Positions 8,550 to 14,950 of a stretch of DNA of 19,724 bases are shown piece after piece. The position numbers and the translations under genes are program-made. A model generated the notes under the pieces. That model searched no databases. It worked only from the letters and a program-made list of their open reading frames with translations, and was not told the origin of the DNA. The stretch comes from an uncultured Clostridia bacterium (lineage in GTDB: Bacteria; Bacillota_A; Clostridia; TANB77; CAG-508): the NCBI GenBank assembly GCA_947624715.1, contig CANQLO010000033.1, positions 1 through 19,724 on the forward strand. Reading direction: 5' to 3'. Position 1 is the first letter of the stretch, and every line of letters starts with the position of its first letter.

Positions 8550-8997
8550 TTGGCTTATTCTGATAGAGAATTGATAGCAAGAATAATACAATGTGAAGCA
8601 GGAGGAGAAGGTGACAATGGTATGAGAGCAGTTGCATCTGTTATAATGAATAGAGTAAATGCAACTGAGGGTGAATATGCAAGAGTTTCTCAGGGAGGAA
8701 GCATACGAAATATAATATTTCAGGAGGGACAATTTGACTGTGTAAGGGAAACTTTAAATGGAAAATACAATTCACAAAATATATATAATATGAATCCAAC
8801 TGAAGTTGAATATAATATAGCAGATTGGGCAATATCAGGAAATAAATTACAAGAAGCAGGAACTTGTCTTTGGTATATGAATCCATTTAGACCAAACTGT
8901 CCTCGGAACATTTCCGTATAACGGGTCAGGAACTTTTCACACTAAAATCGTACAACATTGCTTTTTTAGACCAACTCAAGTTTATTCTCGTTCATAA
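8550..8997 (+). pseudogene. cwlJ: Spore cortex-lytic cell wall hydrolase CwlJ/SleB family, frameshifted near the 3' end
   Basis: The 123-residue frame (stop at 8919-8921) begins MAYSDRELIARIIQCEAGGEG, the typical start of the Hydrolase_2 (CwlJ/SleB) family, with the conserved Glu in CEAGGEG. The family's NPFRPNCPR segment is reached at about residues 111-119, then reading turns to NISV and stops. If one A of 8907-8908 is dropped, translation continues as TFPYNGSGTFHTKIVQHCFF and on to TAA at 8995-8997. This restores a 148-residue protein with the conserved family C-terminus. The gene therefore carries one extra base, from real mutation, sequencing error or, less likely, programmed frameshifting. 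The start is TTG at 8550 after AGAGGTG (8535-8541). Immediately downstream gerQ supports naming it cwlJ: in Bacillus, CwlJ degrades cortex during germination and needs GerQ for location. A CATATTAT box (8520-8527) resembles a sigma-E type -10, tentatively. Confidence 0.9.
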
Positions 8998-9030
8998 AGC
9001 TAAAACACCTTAAAATGAAAGGAGAACATA

Positions 9031-9510
9031 ATGGAAGAAAAAGAGGATTTAGACACAAGAGAGGTTGCTACGAATTTTTCAAATGATAATGGAAATGCTA
9101 CAGCAATTCCTAATGGAATGAACAATAACATAATGCCAGAAGTTTTAACAAATGCTATTTATACGCCAGCATTTTTACGTACACAAATTGGAAGACTTAT
9201 GAGAGTTGAATTTTTAATTGGAACAAATAATTTAGTAGATAGAATAGGTGTATTAGCAGATGTTGGAGCAAGTTATATTTTACTTAGATCTTTTGAAAAT
9301 GATAGCTTAGTGTATTGTGATTTATATTCTATTAAGTTTATTACAATATCAACAACAAGTAGATTATTACAAAATTTAACTGAAAATAATTATATGCAAG
9401 ATGGTATGAGTAGTAATTATTTAAATAATGGATTTTCTAATAATTATTATTCAAATTTAAATAATGTATTACCAAATGTTAATGGATACTCAAGTACAAG
9501 AAATTGGTAA
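9031..9510 (+). CDS. gerQ: Spore coat protein GerQ
   Basis: The protein has 159 residues. The central part (about 42-110) follows the GerQ family pattern: a TPAFLRTQIGRLMRVEFLIG start, then a GVLADVGASYILLRS segment, ending in a tyrosine-containing LYSIKFITI strand. The flanks are rich in Asn, Tyr, Ser and Met, as expected for a coat protein. In Bacillus GerQ is cross-linked into the coat and is needed to place CwlJ, and gerQ lies directly after cwlJ as here. The N-terminal 40 residues are low-complexity and probably disordered. Start ATG after AAAGGAG (9018-9024), 33 bp after the restored cwlJ stop. GerQ itself appears intact, in contrast to the frameshifted neighbour. Downstream, A/T-rich hairpins provide termination. 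Confidence 0.82.
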   Translation: MEEKEDLDTREVATNFSNDNGNATAIPNGMNNNIMPEVLTNAIYTPAFLRTQIGRLMRVEFLIGTNNLVDRIGVLADVGASYILLRSFENDSLVYCDLYSIKFITISTTSRLLQNLTENNYMQDGMSSNYLNNGFSNNYYSNLNNVLPNVNGYSSTRNW

Positions 9511-9557
9511 AAAAATCATTCATTTTTTTAATTAGAAAACGGATTTTATTAATGAAA

Positions 9558-9596
9558 AAAATAAACGTAGACATTCAAAATGTTTACATTTATTTT
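9558..9596. terminator. Long AT-rich hairpin terminator after gerQ
   Basis: AAAATAAA (9558-9565) pairs with TTTATTTT (9589-9596). The inner pairs GTA/TAC and ACAT/ATGT surround a TCAAA loop, with one mismatch and one G-T pair. A/T tracts on both sides would let it act for gerQ and for transcription from the other side. A second small A7/T7 foldback lies right at the gerQ stop. Confidence 0.65.
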
Positions 9597-9613
9597 CTGA
9601 TTATAACCTATAT

Positions 9614-9713
9614 AATCGTTGATACGACATCGAAGATGCTGATACTGTTAAGCCTTAGCTGTTACAGTATCAGTATACAATTGTTTTTCGGCAACGATTT
9701 ACATTCTTCGAAG
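9614..9713. other. Structured intergenic element of unknown identity
   Basis: An outer 8-bp inverted repeat (AATCGTTG 9614-9621 / CAACGATT 9692-9699) encloses a long hairpin. Its stem CTGATACTGT (9639-9648) / ACAGTATCAG (9664-9673) extends outward by GT, TA and AT pairs, and inward by AGC/GCT. TCGAAG (9630-9635) can also pair with CTTCGA (9706-9711), outside the outer stem, which would form a pseudoknot. The region is richer in G/C than its surroundings and has no credible coding frame. It sits between convergent genes, beyond the gerQ terminator. A TATAAT (9611-9616) overlaps its left edge but has no good -35. It could be a small RNA, a MITE-like remnant or a recombination site. Confidence 0.55.
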
Positions 9714-9732
9714 TATAATTTCAATTAGTTTT

Positions 9733-10224
9733 TTAGCTTAAAAATGCACCTAATGCACCAAAAACACCAGCTGACGCTAATCCCATAATTATTCCTGCAA
9801 GAACTACACCTGCCATTATAGCAATTGAACTTTTCTTAAAGTCCATATCCAAAAGGCTAGCAGCTAAAGTTCCTGTCCAAGCACCTGTTCCCGGAAGAGG
9901 AATTCCAACAAATAAGAATAAGGCAAAATATAAACTTCTTCCAGCTTTTTTCTGCAATTTCTTTCCACCTTTTTCGCCTTTTTCTAAGCAAAATTTAAAG
10001 AATTTTCCAATAAATTTTTTATCACTACCCCAAACTAGCACTTTTCTAGCAAAAAAGAATATTAATGGTACAGGTAACATATTTCCTAATATACAAACTA
10101 TGTATAAAGGAACGATAGGAAGTGCATCTCCAAAAGCTGTACTTAATCCAATAGGAACAGCTCCTCTTAATTCAATCAAAGGTATCATTGATACAAAAAA
10201 TACAATTAAAAATTTCTTAAACAT
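9733..10224 (-). CDS. Small multi-drug export family membrane protein (COG2426-like)
   Basis: The 163-residue integral membrane protein opens with a hydrophobic segment and the conserved PLIELRGAVPIGL motif (about residues 15-27). A GNMLPVPLIFFF segment (about 47-58) and a glycine/proline-rich VGIPLPGTGAWTGTLAA motif (about 106-122) follow. These are hallmarks of the Sm_multidrug_ex family. About four membrane segments are visible, with a basic cytoplasmic loop (about 67-94, rich in Lys). The family name is historical and the transported substrate is not established. The LPGTGAWTG motif recalls DedA/SNARE-associated proteins, which move lipid carriers. The ribosome binding site AGGAG (complement of 10237-10241) is 12 nt from the start, slightly long. 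A divergent promoter is predicted at 10267-10296. Confidence 0.85.
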   Translation of the reverse strand: MFKKFLIVFFVSMIPLIELRGAVPIGLSTAFGDALPIVPLYIVCILGNMLPVPLIFFFARKVLVWGSDKKFIGKFFKFCLEKGEKGGKKLQKKAGRSLYFALFLFVGIPLPGTGAWTGTLAASLLDMDFKKSSIAIMAGVVLAGIIMGLASAGVFGALGAFLS

Positions 10225-10266
10225 ATCTAAAATATACTCCTAAAAAATTATATGATTTTGCTAGAG

Positions 10267-10296
10267 ATTATAATACACTATAAAAAAATTGAGCAA
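10267..10296 (-). promoter_or_regulatory. Predicted promoter of the small membrane export-type gene
   Basis: On the minus strand TTGCTC (10291-10296) is followed after an 18-bp spacer by a perfect TATAAT (10267-10272), 43 bp before the start codon. Confidence 0.55.
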
Positions 10297-10409
10297 AGAT
10301 TTTATGCAATAAATGAGAATCTTTCTTGTGTAAATTCAGTAGCAAAAATATTTTACTATAATAGAAATAAAATGTAAATAATTCGTTATGAAAAAATAAA
10401 AATAAAAGC

Positions 10410-10438
10410 TTGAATTAAAATATATTTTTTTATATAAT
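10410..10438 (+). promoter_or_regulatory. Predicted promoter of the S66 peptidase gene
   Basis: TTGAAT (10410-10415), a 17-bp spacer and TATAAT (10433-10438) are followed by a leader of about 80 nt. The leader is very A/T-rich with no clear structure. Ribosome binding site AAGGAG at 10511-10516. Confidence 0.65.
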
Positions 10439-10524
10439 ATAATAGCAGTTTTTAAGGCATTATGAAAAATAAACAAACTTTTTGATAATAAAAATAAATA
10501 TTTTTTTAGTAAGGAGAATTTATT

Positions 10525-11541
10525 ATGATTTATCCTAAATTTTTAAAACAAAAAGATTTAATTGAAGTTCCAGCTCCATCAGCAGGGGTAAATGATGAGG
10601 TTGATATAAAAAGAATAAAAAACGCAAAATTAAAATTAGAAAACTTAGGCTATAGAGTAAAATTATCAAATAATATTTATCAAAATTCAATAGGAAGAAG
10701 CAGTAAAGCAGAAAATAGAGCAGATGAAATAAATAAAATGTTTGAATCTAATTCAAATTTAATTTTATGTGCTTCAGGAGGAGATTTCTTAGTTGAGATT
10801 CTTCCATATGTGGATTTTAATAAATTAGTAAAAAATCCAAAATGGGTAGAAGGTTTCTCAGATCCAACTGGATTATTATTTCCAATCACAACAAAATATG
10901 ACATAGCAACAATTTACGGTTCCAATTTTAAAAGTTTTGGAATGGAAATTTATCATAAAAGTTTAATTGATAATTTAGAAATTCTAAAAGGAAATTTAAT
11001 AGAACAACAAAGCTATGATATGTATGAAAATGAAAGAACTCAAAGAATAACAGGACTAGAAGGATTTAATCTAACAGATAAAGTAGAATGGAAAACTTTT
11101 ACGAATAAAAAAGTAAGTGTTACAGGAAGAATTATTGCAGGTTGTTTAGATATAATAAGTGAACTTGCAGGAACAAAATATGATGGAATGAAAGAGTTTA
11201 ACAATAGATATAAGCAAGATGGTATAATTATTGGAATAGATAATTGTGAACTTTCAAAAGAAGAATTCATACGAACTACATGGAAATTAAATGAATTGGA
11301 ATATTTCAAATATGCAAAATGTATTATAATTGGTAGAAATGGATTAGATAAAAGTTACTATGCAGAATATGAAAAAATGCAGAAATGCATAGAAGATAGT
11401 ATTTTATCAAAATTAAATATTCCGATAATATATGATGCAGATATTTCACATAAAGGACCAAGTTTAAATATAATAAATGGTGCTATAGCTCATATTGAAT
11501 GTGAAAATGGAAAAGGTAGAATAAAATTTGAATTAATATAA
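10525..11541 (+). CDS. S66-family peptidase (LD-carboxypeptidase / MccF-like) with Asp at the expected catalytic Glu
   Basis: The 338-residue protein is full length for family S66. These cytoplasmic serine peptidases trim murein tetrapeptides during recycling (LdcA) or cleave microcin C-like acyl-nucleotide amides (MccF). Seen in the sequence: ASGGDFLVEILPYVD (about 84-98), GFSDPTG with nucleophile Ser112, and DISH with His309. The third triad member normally lies in a segment like LExCDLN. Here that segment reads GIDNCELS, placing Asp239 at the Glu position by hand alignment, while Glu242 is three residues later. Activity may therefore be changed, although Asp can sometimes replace Glu. The long insertion between the two halves and an SELAGTKYDGM region are typical of the clostridial branch. 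It appears monocistronic, with its own promoter and a terminator-like hairpin after it. Exact substrate not assignable. Confidence 0.85.
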   Translation: MIYPKFLKQKDLIEVPAPSAGVNDEVDIKRIKNAKLKLENLGYRVKLSNNIYQNSIGRSSKAENRADEINKMFESNSNLILCASGGDFLVEILPYVDFNKLVKNPKWVEGFSDPTGLLFPITTKYDIATIYGSNFKSFGMEIYHKSLIDNLEILKGNLIEQQSYDMYENERTQRITGLEGFNLTDKVEWKTFTNKKVSVTGRIIAGCLDIISELAGTKYDGMKEFNNRYKQDGIIIGIDNCELSKEEFIRTTWKLNELEYFKYAKCIIIGRNGLDKSYYAEYEKMQKCIEDSILSKLNIPIIYDADISHKGPSLNIINGAIAHIECENGKGRIKFELI

Positions 11542-11567
11542 AAATTTAGAGAGTTACTAAGAACATA

Positions 11568-11595
11568 AAAATCTATCGTCTTTGACGATGAATTT
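11568..11595 (+). terminator. Terminator-like hairpin after the S66 peptidase gene
   Basis: ATCGTC (11575-11580) and GACGAT (11584-11589) form a 6-bp stem with a TTT loop. The stem is extended by AAAT/AATTT beyond a small internal loop. No long T-run follows, so efficiency is uncertain. Confidence 0.5.
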
Positions 11596-11603
11596 CCTAG
11601 AGT

Positions 11604-11635
11604 AAAAAAAACTAGCAGATACATGCGTATCTGCC
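11604..11635 (-). terminator. Intrinsic terminator of the small membrane protein gene
   Basis: Read on the minus strand, GGCAGATAC-GCAT-GTATCTGCT is a perfect 8-bp stem with a tetraloop, followed by a run of seven to eight T. This is a textbook rho-independent terminator just after the TAG stop at 11645-11647, and it supports transcription on this strand. Confidence 0.9.
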
Positions 11636-11644
11636 AGAATCTAG

Positions 11645-11869
11645 CTAATGTGTGTGTTCAAATATAAAGTACCAGAAGTTGCTGACTAAGAAAAGTGATG
11701 CTCCGATTAATAAAATTACTTTCAATATTGGAAATATTATTGAAAAAATCACTCTTATAATCCGGGGACATGACTTTATAAACTTATCAATGTTTTCAAA
11801 TACCTTGAATTTGACCAACAAGGACACTGCTAGAAAAAATAGAACCGTTATAAAAATAAAGTTCAACAT
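11645..11869 (-). CDS. Small membrane protein of unknown function (74 aa)
   Basis: I do not recognise this protein. It has two hydrophobic segments, about residues 1-19 (MLNFIFITVLFFLAVSLLV) and about 39-68 (rich in Ile, Leu, Val, Phe). A basic loop with Lys/Arg separates them (about 20-38, KFKVFENIDKFIKSCPR). It is likely a two-span inner-membrane protein. It is called real, not a shadow, because it has an AAGGAG ribosome binding site at proper distance, a TTGCTA-17-TATAAT promoter and a strong terminator, all on this strand. The opposite-strand 77-codon frame over the same bases has none of these. Confidence 0.75.
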   Translation of the reverse strand: MLNFIFITVLFFLAVSLLVKFKVFENIDKFIKSCPRIIRVIFSIIFPILKVILLIGASLFLVSNFWYFIFEHTH

Positions 11870-11910
11870 AAATTCATCTCCTTAGATGTATTTTAAAAGT
11901 CTACATAATA

Positions 11911-11939
11911 ATTATATCATATTTTTATATAATTAGCAA
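11911..11939 (-). promoter_or_regulatory. Predicted promoter of the small membrane protein gene
   Basis: On the minus strand TTGCTA (11934-11939), a 17-bp spacer and TATAAT (11911-11916) end 42 bp before the start codon. The structured element at 11990-12075 lies upstream of this promoter, so it is not in this gene's leader. Confidence 0.6.
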
Positions 11940-11989
11940 GTTAATCTTTAAATATCAAAGTAAATAAATATTAAAAGATAATTATTTAA

Positions 11990-12075
11990 ATATAGTTATT
12001 TTCTCAAGCGATGCCCGCGCAAGCAACCTGACGATTGTCGATTCGGATACGTGGCTTTTTCAAAAATAACTATAT
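11990..12075 (+). other. GC-richer foldback element ahead of the HD-domain gene, possible structured leader RNA
   Basis: A perfect 13-bp inverted repeat (11990-12002 with 12063-12075, core ATAGTTATTTT / AAAATAACTAT) encloses 60 nt. This interior is clearly richer in G and C than anything around it. Inside, AAGC (12006-12009) pairs with GCTT (12054-12057), CCG (12015-12017) can pair with CGG (12044-12046), and GAC/GTC closes a GATT loop (12030-12039). This outline, a closing helix around a multi-branched GC-rich core, looks like a riboswitch aptamer or other cis-regulatory RNA. It ends 45 nt before the ATG of the HD-domain gene. I could not match it to a named class. No clear plus-strand promoter was found upstream, and a mobile foldback element remains possible. 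Confidence 0.5.
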
Positions 12076-12120
12076 AAATAGTAATTATAAATAATAACTA
12101 AAAAAAGAAAGAGGTAAAAA

Positions 12121-12675
12121 ATGAAAGAGGAATTTATAAGATTATTAAAAGAAACAAATAGAGAAGGAATGGATAATTTATTAGATTTTTTAGAAAAGTC
12201 TGATTTTTATAAAGCTCCAGCAAGTACAAGATTTCATGGAAGCAAAGAAAATGGTCTTTTAGAGCATAGTATGAAAGTTTATGAAATCTTAGAACAAAAA
12301 GTAAAGACGTCAGTACTACCAATAGATGTGCCAGAAGAGTCAATAAGAATAATTGCACTTTTACATGACATATGCAAAACTAACTTTTATAAAGTAGATT
12401 ATAGAAATGCAAAAAATAGTTTGGGTGTATGGGAAAAGGTGCCATATTATGCGGTTGATGATACTATACCATATGGACACGGAGAAAAATCAGTAATGAT
12501 GCTTACAGAATACATAAAATTAACTAATGAAGAAAAATATGCAATACGTTGGCATATGGGATATACAGAACCAAAAGAATTATATACCACAATAGGATTA
12601 GCATATAAGAAATATCCTTTAGCTCTACTTACACACGAAGCAGATTTAGAGGCAACATACTTTTTTGATATATAG
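12121..12675 (+). CDS. HD-domain phosphohydrolase-like protein
   Basis: The 184-residue protein has the metal-binding HD pattern. His in LEHSMKVYE (about 49-57) comes first, His-Asp in ALLHDICKTNFYK (about 80-92) next, and further His residues in IPYGHGEKSVMM (about 117-128) and IRWHMGYTE (about 141-149). HD-domain enzymes hydrolyse phosphoester bonds of nucleotides, cyclic nucleotides or RNA ends. This family is widespread in Firmicutes and their phages and resembles the HD part of YhaM-type proteins, but the substrate is unknown. The ASTRFHGSKENGLLEHS segment is well conserved in the family. Ribosome binding site AAAGAGG about 7 nt before ATG. A structured element lies directly upstream and may control it. 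The next gene begins 99 bp later on the same strand. Confidence 0.82.
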   Translation: MKEEFIRLLKETNREGMDNLLDFLEKSDFYKAPASTRFHGSKENGLLEHSMKVYEILEQKVKTSVLPIDVPEESIRIIALLHDICKTNFYKVDYRNAKNSLGVWEKVPYYAVDDTIPYGHGEKSVMMLTEYIKLTNEEKYAIRWHMGYTEPKELYTTIGLAYKKYPLALLTHEADLEATYFFDI

Positions 12676-12774
12676 AAAAATAAAAAGTTTAATAGAAATA
12701 ATTATTCGCTAAAAAGTATGAATAATAGAAAATATTTTATAAGAAAAAATTGACACAAAGAAAGGACATTAAAA

Positions 12775-14757
12775 ATGGAAGAGAACATTTTAGGAACAGA
12801 AAAAATAGGAAAATTAATAAGGAAGTTTTCAATTCCTTGCATTATATCATTATTGGTTAATTCACTATACAACATAGTAGACCAAATATTTATAGGCTGG
12901 GGAGTTGGATATTTAGGAAATGGCGCAACAAACATTGTTTTCCCAATAACAATGATCTGTTTAGCATTTTCACTAATGCTTGGAGATGGATCATCAGCAT
13001 ATTTAAGCTTAAAGCTTGGAGAAAAGAAAAAAGAAGAAGCAACTAAGGGTGTAGGAAATGGAATAATACTATCAGTGATAATTGCAGTTATATTCTGCAT
13101 AATAGCATTAGTATTTTTAACACCTCTACTTAATATTTTTGGATGTACTGATGCTTTAAGAAGTTTTGCAGTAGATTATGGAAGAATAATTGCAATTGGC
13201 ATACCATTTATGATGATAGGAACAACATTAAATTCAATCATAAGAGCAGATGGAAGTCCAAAATTTGCAATGACATCAATGGTATCAGGAGCAGTACTTA
13301 ATATTATACTAGATCCAGTTTTAATATTTGTATTTAAGATGGGAGTAGCAGGTGCAGCTATTGCTACAATATTCAGTCAGTTTATAACATTTATATTAAA
13401 TGTACTTTATTTAAGAAAAACAAAATCTATTAAATTAAGTTTAGATTCTTATAAACTTAAATTTAATGTAGCAAGAAAAGTAACAGCTTTAGGAATAAGT
13501 AGTTTCATAACTCAAATGAGCTTTGTATTTGTAGTTGCAGTTCAAAACAATCTATTCTCTAAATACGGAGTAGACTCAAAATATGGACCAGAAATACCAA
13601 TCACAGTTATTGGTATAGTAATGAAAATAAATCAGATATTAAATAGTATAATAGTAGGAATAGCAGCAGGTGCACAACCAATATTCGGTTATAATTATGG
13701 CGCTAAGAAATATGACAGAGTAAAAAAGACTTTGAAAATAGTTTTAAGTATAAGTTTAGGCATAAGCACGATTGCATTTATACTATTCCAGTCAATTCCA
13801 GAAGTACTTATCTCTATATTTGGTAGTGGAGATGCATTATATATGGAATTTGCTTGCATAACGTTTAGAACATTTTTAATGCTTTGCATATGTAATGGAG
13901 TACAGATACCATCAGGAATATTCTTTCAAGCTATTGGCAAGAGTTCTAGAAGTATCATATTATCACTTTCAAGACAAATCATATTCTTGATTCCTGCTAT
14001 GTTAATACTAAGTAATATTTTCGGTTTAATTGGAATTTTATATGCAGGACCTGTTGCAGATGGTATAGCGTTTGTTATAGCTGTTGTACTTCTTATAATG
14101 CAAGTAAAGAAGTTAAGTGGTAGCGGAGAAAGTATTGAAAATGAAGAAAAGGAAAAAGTAAAAGCAGTACCAGAAGATAGAAGAATTATAATTACTATTG
14201 CAAGAGAATATGGCTCAGGTGGAAGATATATAGGAAGATTAGTTGCAGAAAAACTGGGAATAAATTTTTATGATAAGACTTTTATCACAAAAATGGCAAA
14301 GGAAACTGGACTTAATTCTGAATACATAGAAAAAATTGAACAGAAAAGAAGCGGCTTAGAAGAAATAAATAACTACAATGCAACATTAAGTAATAGTGAT
14401 GAACTATTTATTAAAGAATCAGAATTTATTAAAAGTCTAGCTGATAGAGAATCGTGTGTTATAATAGGCAGATGTGCAGATTTTGTTTTAAAGGATTATA
14501 AAAATGTAATAAAGATATTTATATATAATTCAATGGAAAATAAGATAAAAAGAGCAACTGAGTTTTATGGATTAAGCAAAGATAATGCAGAAAAAGAAAT
14601 AAAGAAAATAAATAAACAAAGGGCAACTCATTATAAATATTACACAGACAGAGAATTTGGAGACAATTTAAATTATGATTTATGCTTAAACAGTGATTCC
14701 TTTGGTGTAGAAAAATCAGCAGATATAATTTGTGAGTATTTTAATAATAAAAAGTAA
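12775..14757 (+). CDS. MATE-family efflux transporter fused to a cytidylate-kinase-like domain
   Basis: The 660-residue protein joins two usually separate families. Residues about 1-445 form a complete MATE antiporter with about twelve membrane segments, starting LGTEKIGKLIRKFSIP and containing the typical NIVDQIFIGW (about 30-39). MATE proteins export cationic drugs and metabolites using Na+ or H+ gradients. A charged linker (about 446-466) leads to a cytosolic cytidylate-kinase-2-like domain (about 468-660). Its nucleotide-binding motif is REYGSGGRYIG (Glu478 to Gly483 core), followed by FYDK and IIGRCADF (about 562-569). A lid-like basic segment (KKINKQRATHYKYYTDREFGD) precedes the C-terminus. 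Such kinase-like proteins bind nucleoside phosphates; their substrates are uncharacterised. The frame is continuous with no stop or rare-codon break at the junction, so this is a true fusion. ATG after AAAGGA (12761-12766). Confidence 0.9.
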   Translation: MEENILGTEKIGKLIRKFSIPCIISLLVNSLYNIVDQIFIGWGVGYLGNGATNIVFPITMICLAFSLMLGDGSSAYLSLKLGEKKKEEATKGVGNGIILSVIIAVIFCIIALVFLTPLLNIFGCTDALRSFAVDYGRIIAIGIPFMMIGTTLNSIIRADGSPKFAMTSMVSGAVLNIILDPVLIFVFKMGVAGAAIATIFSQFITFILNVLYLRKTKSIKLSLDSYKLKFNVARKVTALGISSFITQMSFVFVVAVQNNLFSKYGVDSKYGPEIPITVIGIVMKINQILNSIIVGIAAGAQPIFGYNYGAKKYDRVKKTLKIVLSISLGISTIAFILFQSIPEVLISIFGSGDALYMEFACITFRTFLMLCICNGVQIPSGIFFQAIGKSSRSIILSLSRQIIFLIPAMLILSNIFGLIGILYAGPVADGIAFVIAVVLLIMQVKKLSGSGESIENEEKEKVKAVPEDRRIIITIAREYGSGGRYIGRLVAEKLGINFYDKTFITKMAKETGLNSEYIEKIEQKRSGLEEINNYNATLSNSDELFIKESEFIKSLADRESCVIIGRCADFVLKDYKNVIKIFIYNSMENKIKRATEFYGLSKDNAEKEIKKINKQRATHYKYYTDREFGDNLNYDLCLNSDSFGVEKSADIICEYFNNKK

Positions 14758-14785
14758 ATAATAATAGAATAAAATTAATAAAAGT

Positions 14786-14877
14786 CACGGATTAAAAAAT
14801 GAAAATATCACGGAATGAAAAACAAAAATAACACGGAATGAAATTGACAAAAGTCACGGGTTAGTGTAAAAAAAATA
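14786..14877. repeat. 23-bp tandem repeat with CACGG cores, four copies, upstream of rubrerythrin
   Basis: CACGG cores begin at 14786, 14809, 14832 and 14855, exactly 23 bp apart. Between them lie A-rich spacers (two copies share CACGGAATGAAA). The last copy is followed 29 bp later by the -35 box of the rubrerythrin promoter. The regular spacing is close to two helical turns, so repeat cores and A-tracts would lie on nearly one face of the DNA. It may be a regulator binding array or a curved upstream activating stretch. Spacers too short and repeats too poor for CRISPR. Confidence 0.75.
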
Positions 14878-14888
14878 ATATATTTTGA

Positions 14889-14917
14889 TTGACAAAAACT
14901 TGAACTTAAAATATAAT
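14889..14917 (+). promoter_or_regulatory. Consensus sigma-A promoter of the rubrerythrin gene
   Basis: Perfect TTGACA (14889-14894) and perfect TATAAT (14912-14917) are separated by an ideal 17 bp. The start codon follows at 14951 with AAGGAGG (14936-14942), giving a leader of about 25-30 nt. This is the strongest promoter in the window, so high expression is expected. Confidence 0.9.
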
Positions 14918-14950
14918 ACTAACAATAAATAATTTAAGGAGGAAATTATA

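Noticed and set aside
9504..9728. 74-codon plus-strand frame after gerQ
   Set aside because: It starts at a TTG inside gerQ, has no ribosome binding site, and runs through a terminator and the structured element. It is better seen as chance.
11652..11885. 77-codon plus-strand frame opposite the small membrane protein
   Set aside because: There is no ribosome binding site or promoter on this strand; the minus-strand gene has all signals.
12029..12035. CTGACGA resembling the hammerhead ribozyme core
   Set aside because: The matching GAAA strand and cleavage triplet in the right order were not found around it.
12750..12755. TTGACA before the MATE-kinase gene
   Set aside because: It lies only 19 bp from the start codon, too close for a -35 box of that gene.
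14786..14877. CRISPR-like repeat array
   Set aside because: The repeated core is only about 5-8 bp with 15-18 bp A-rich spacers and no cas genes nearby.
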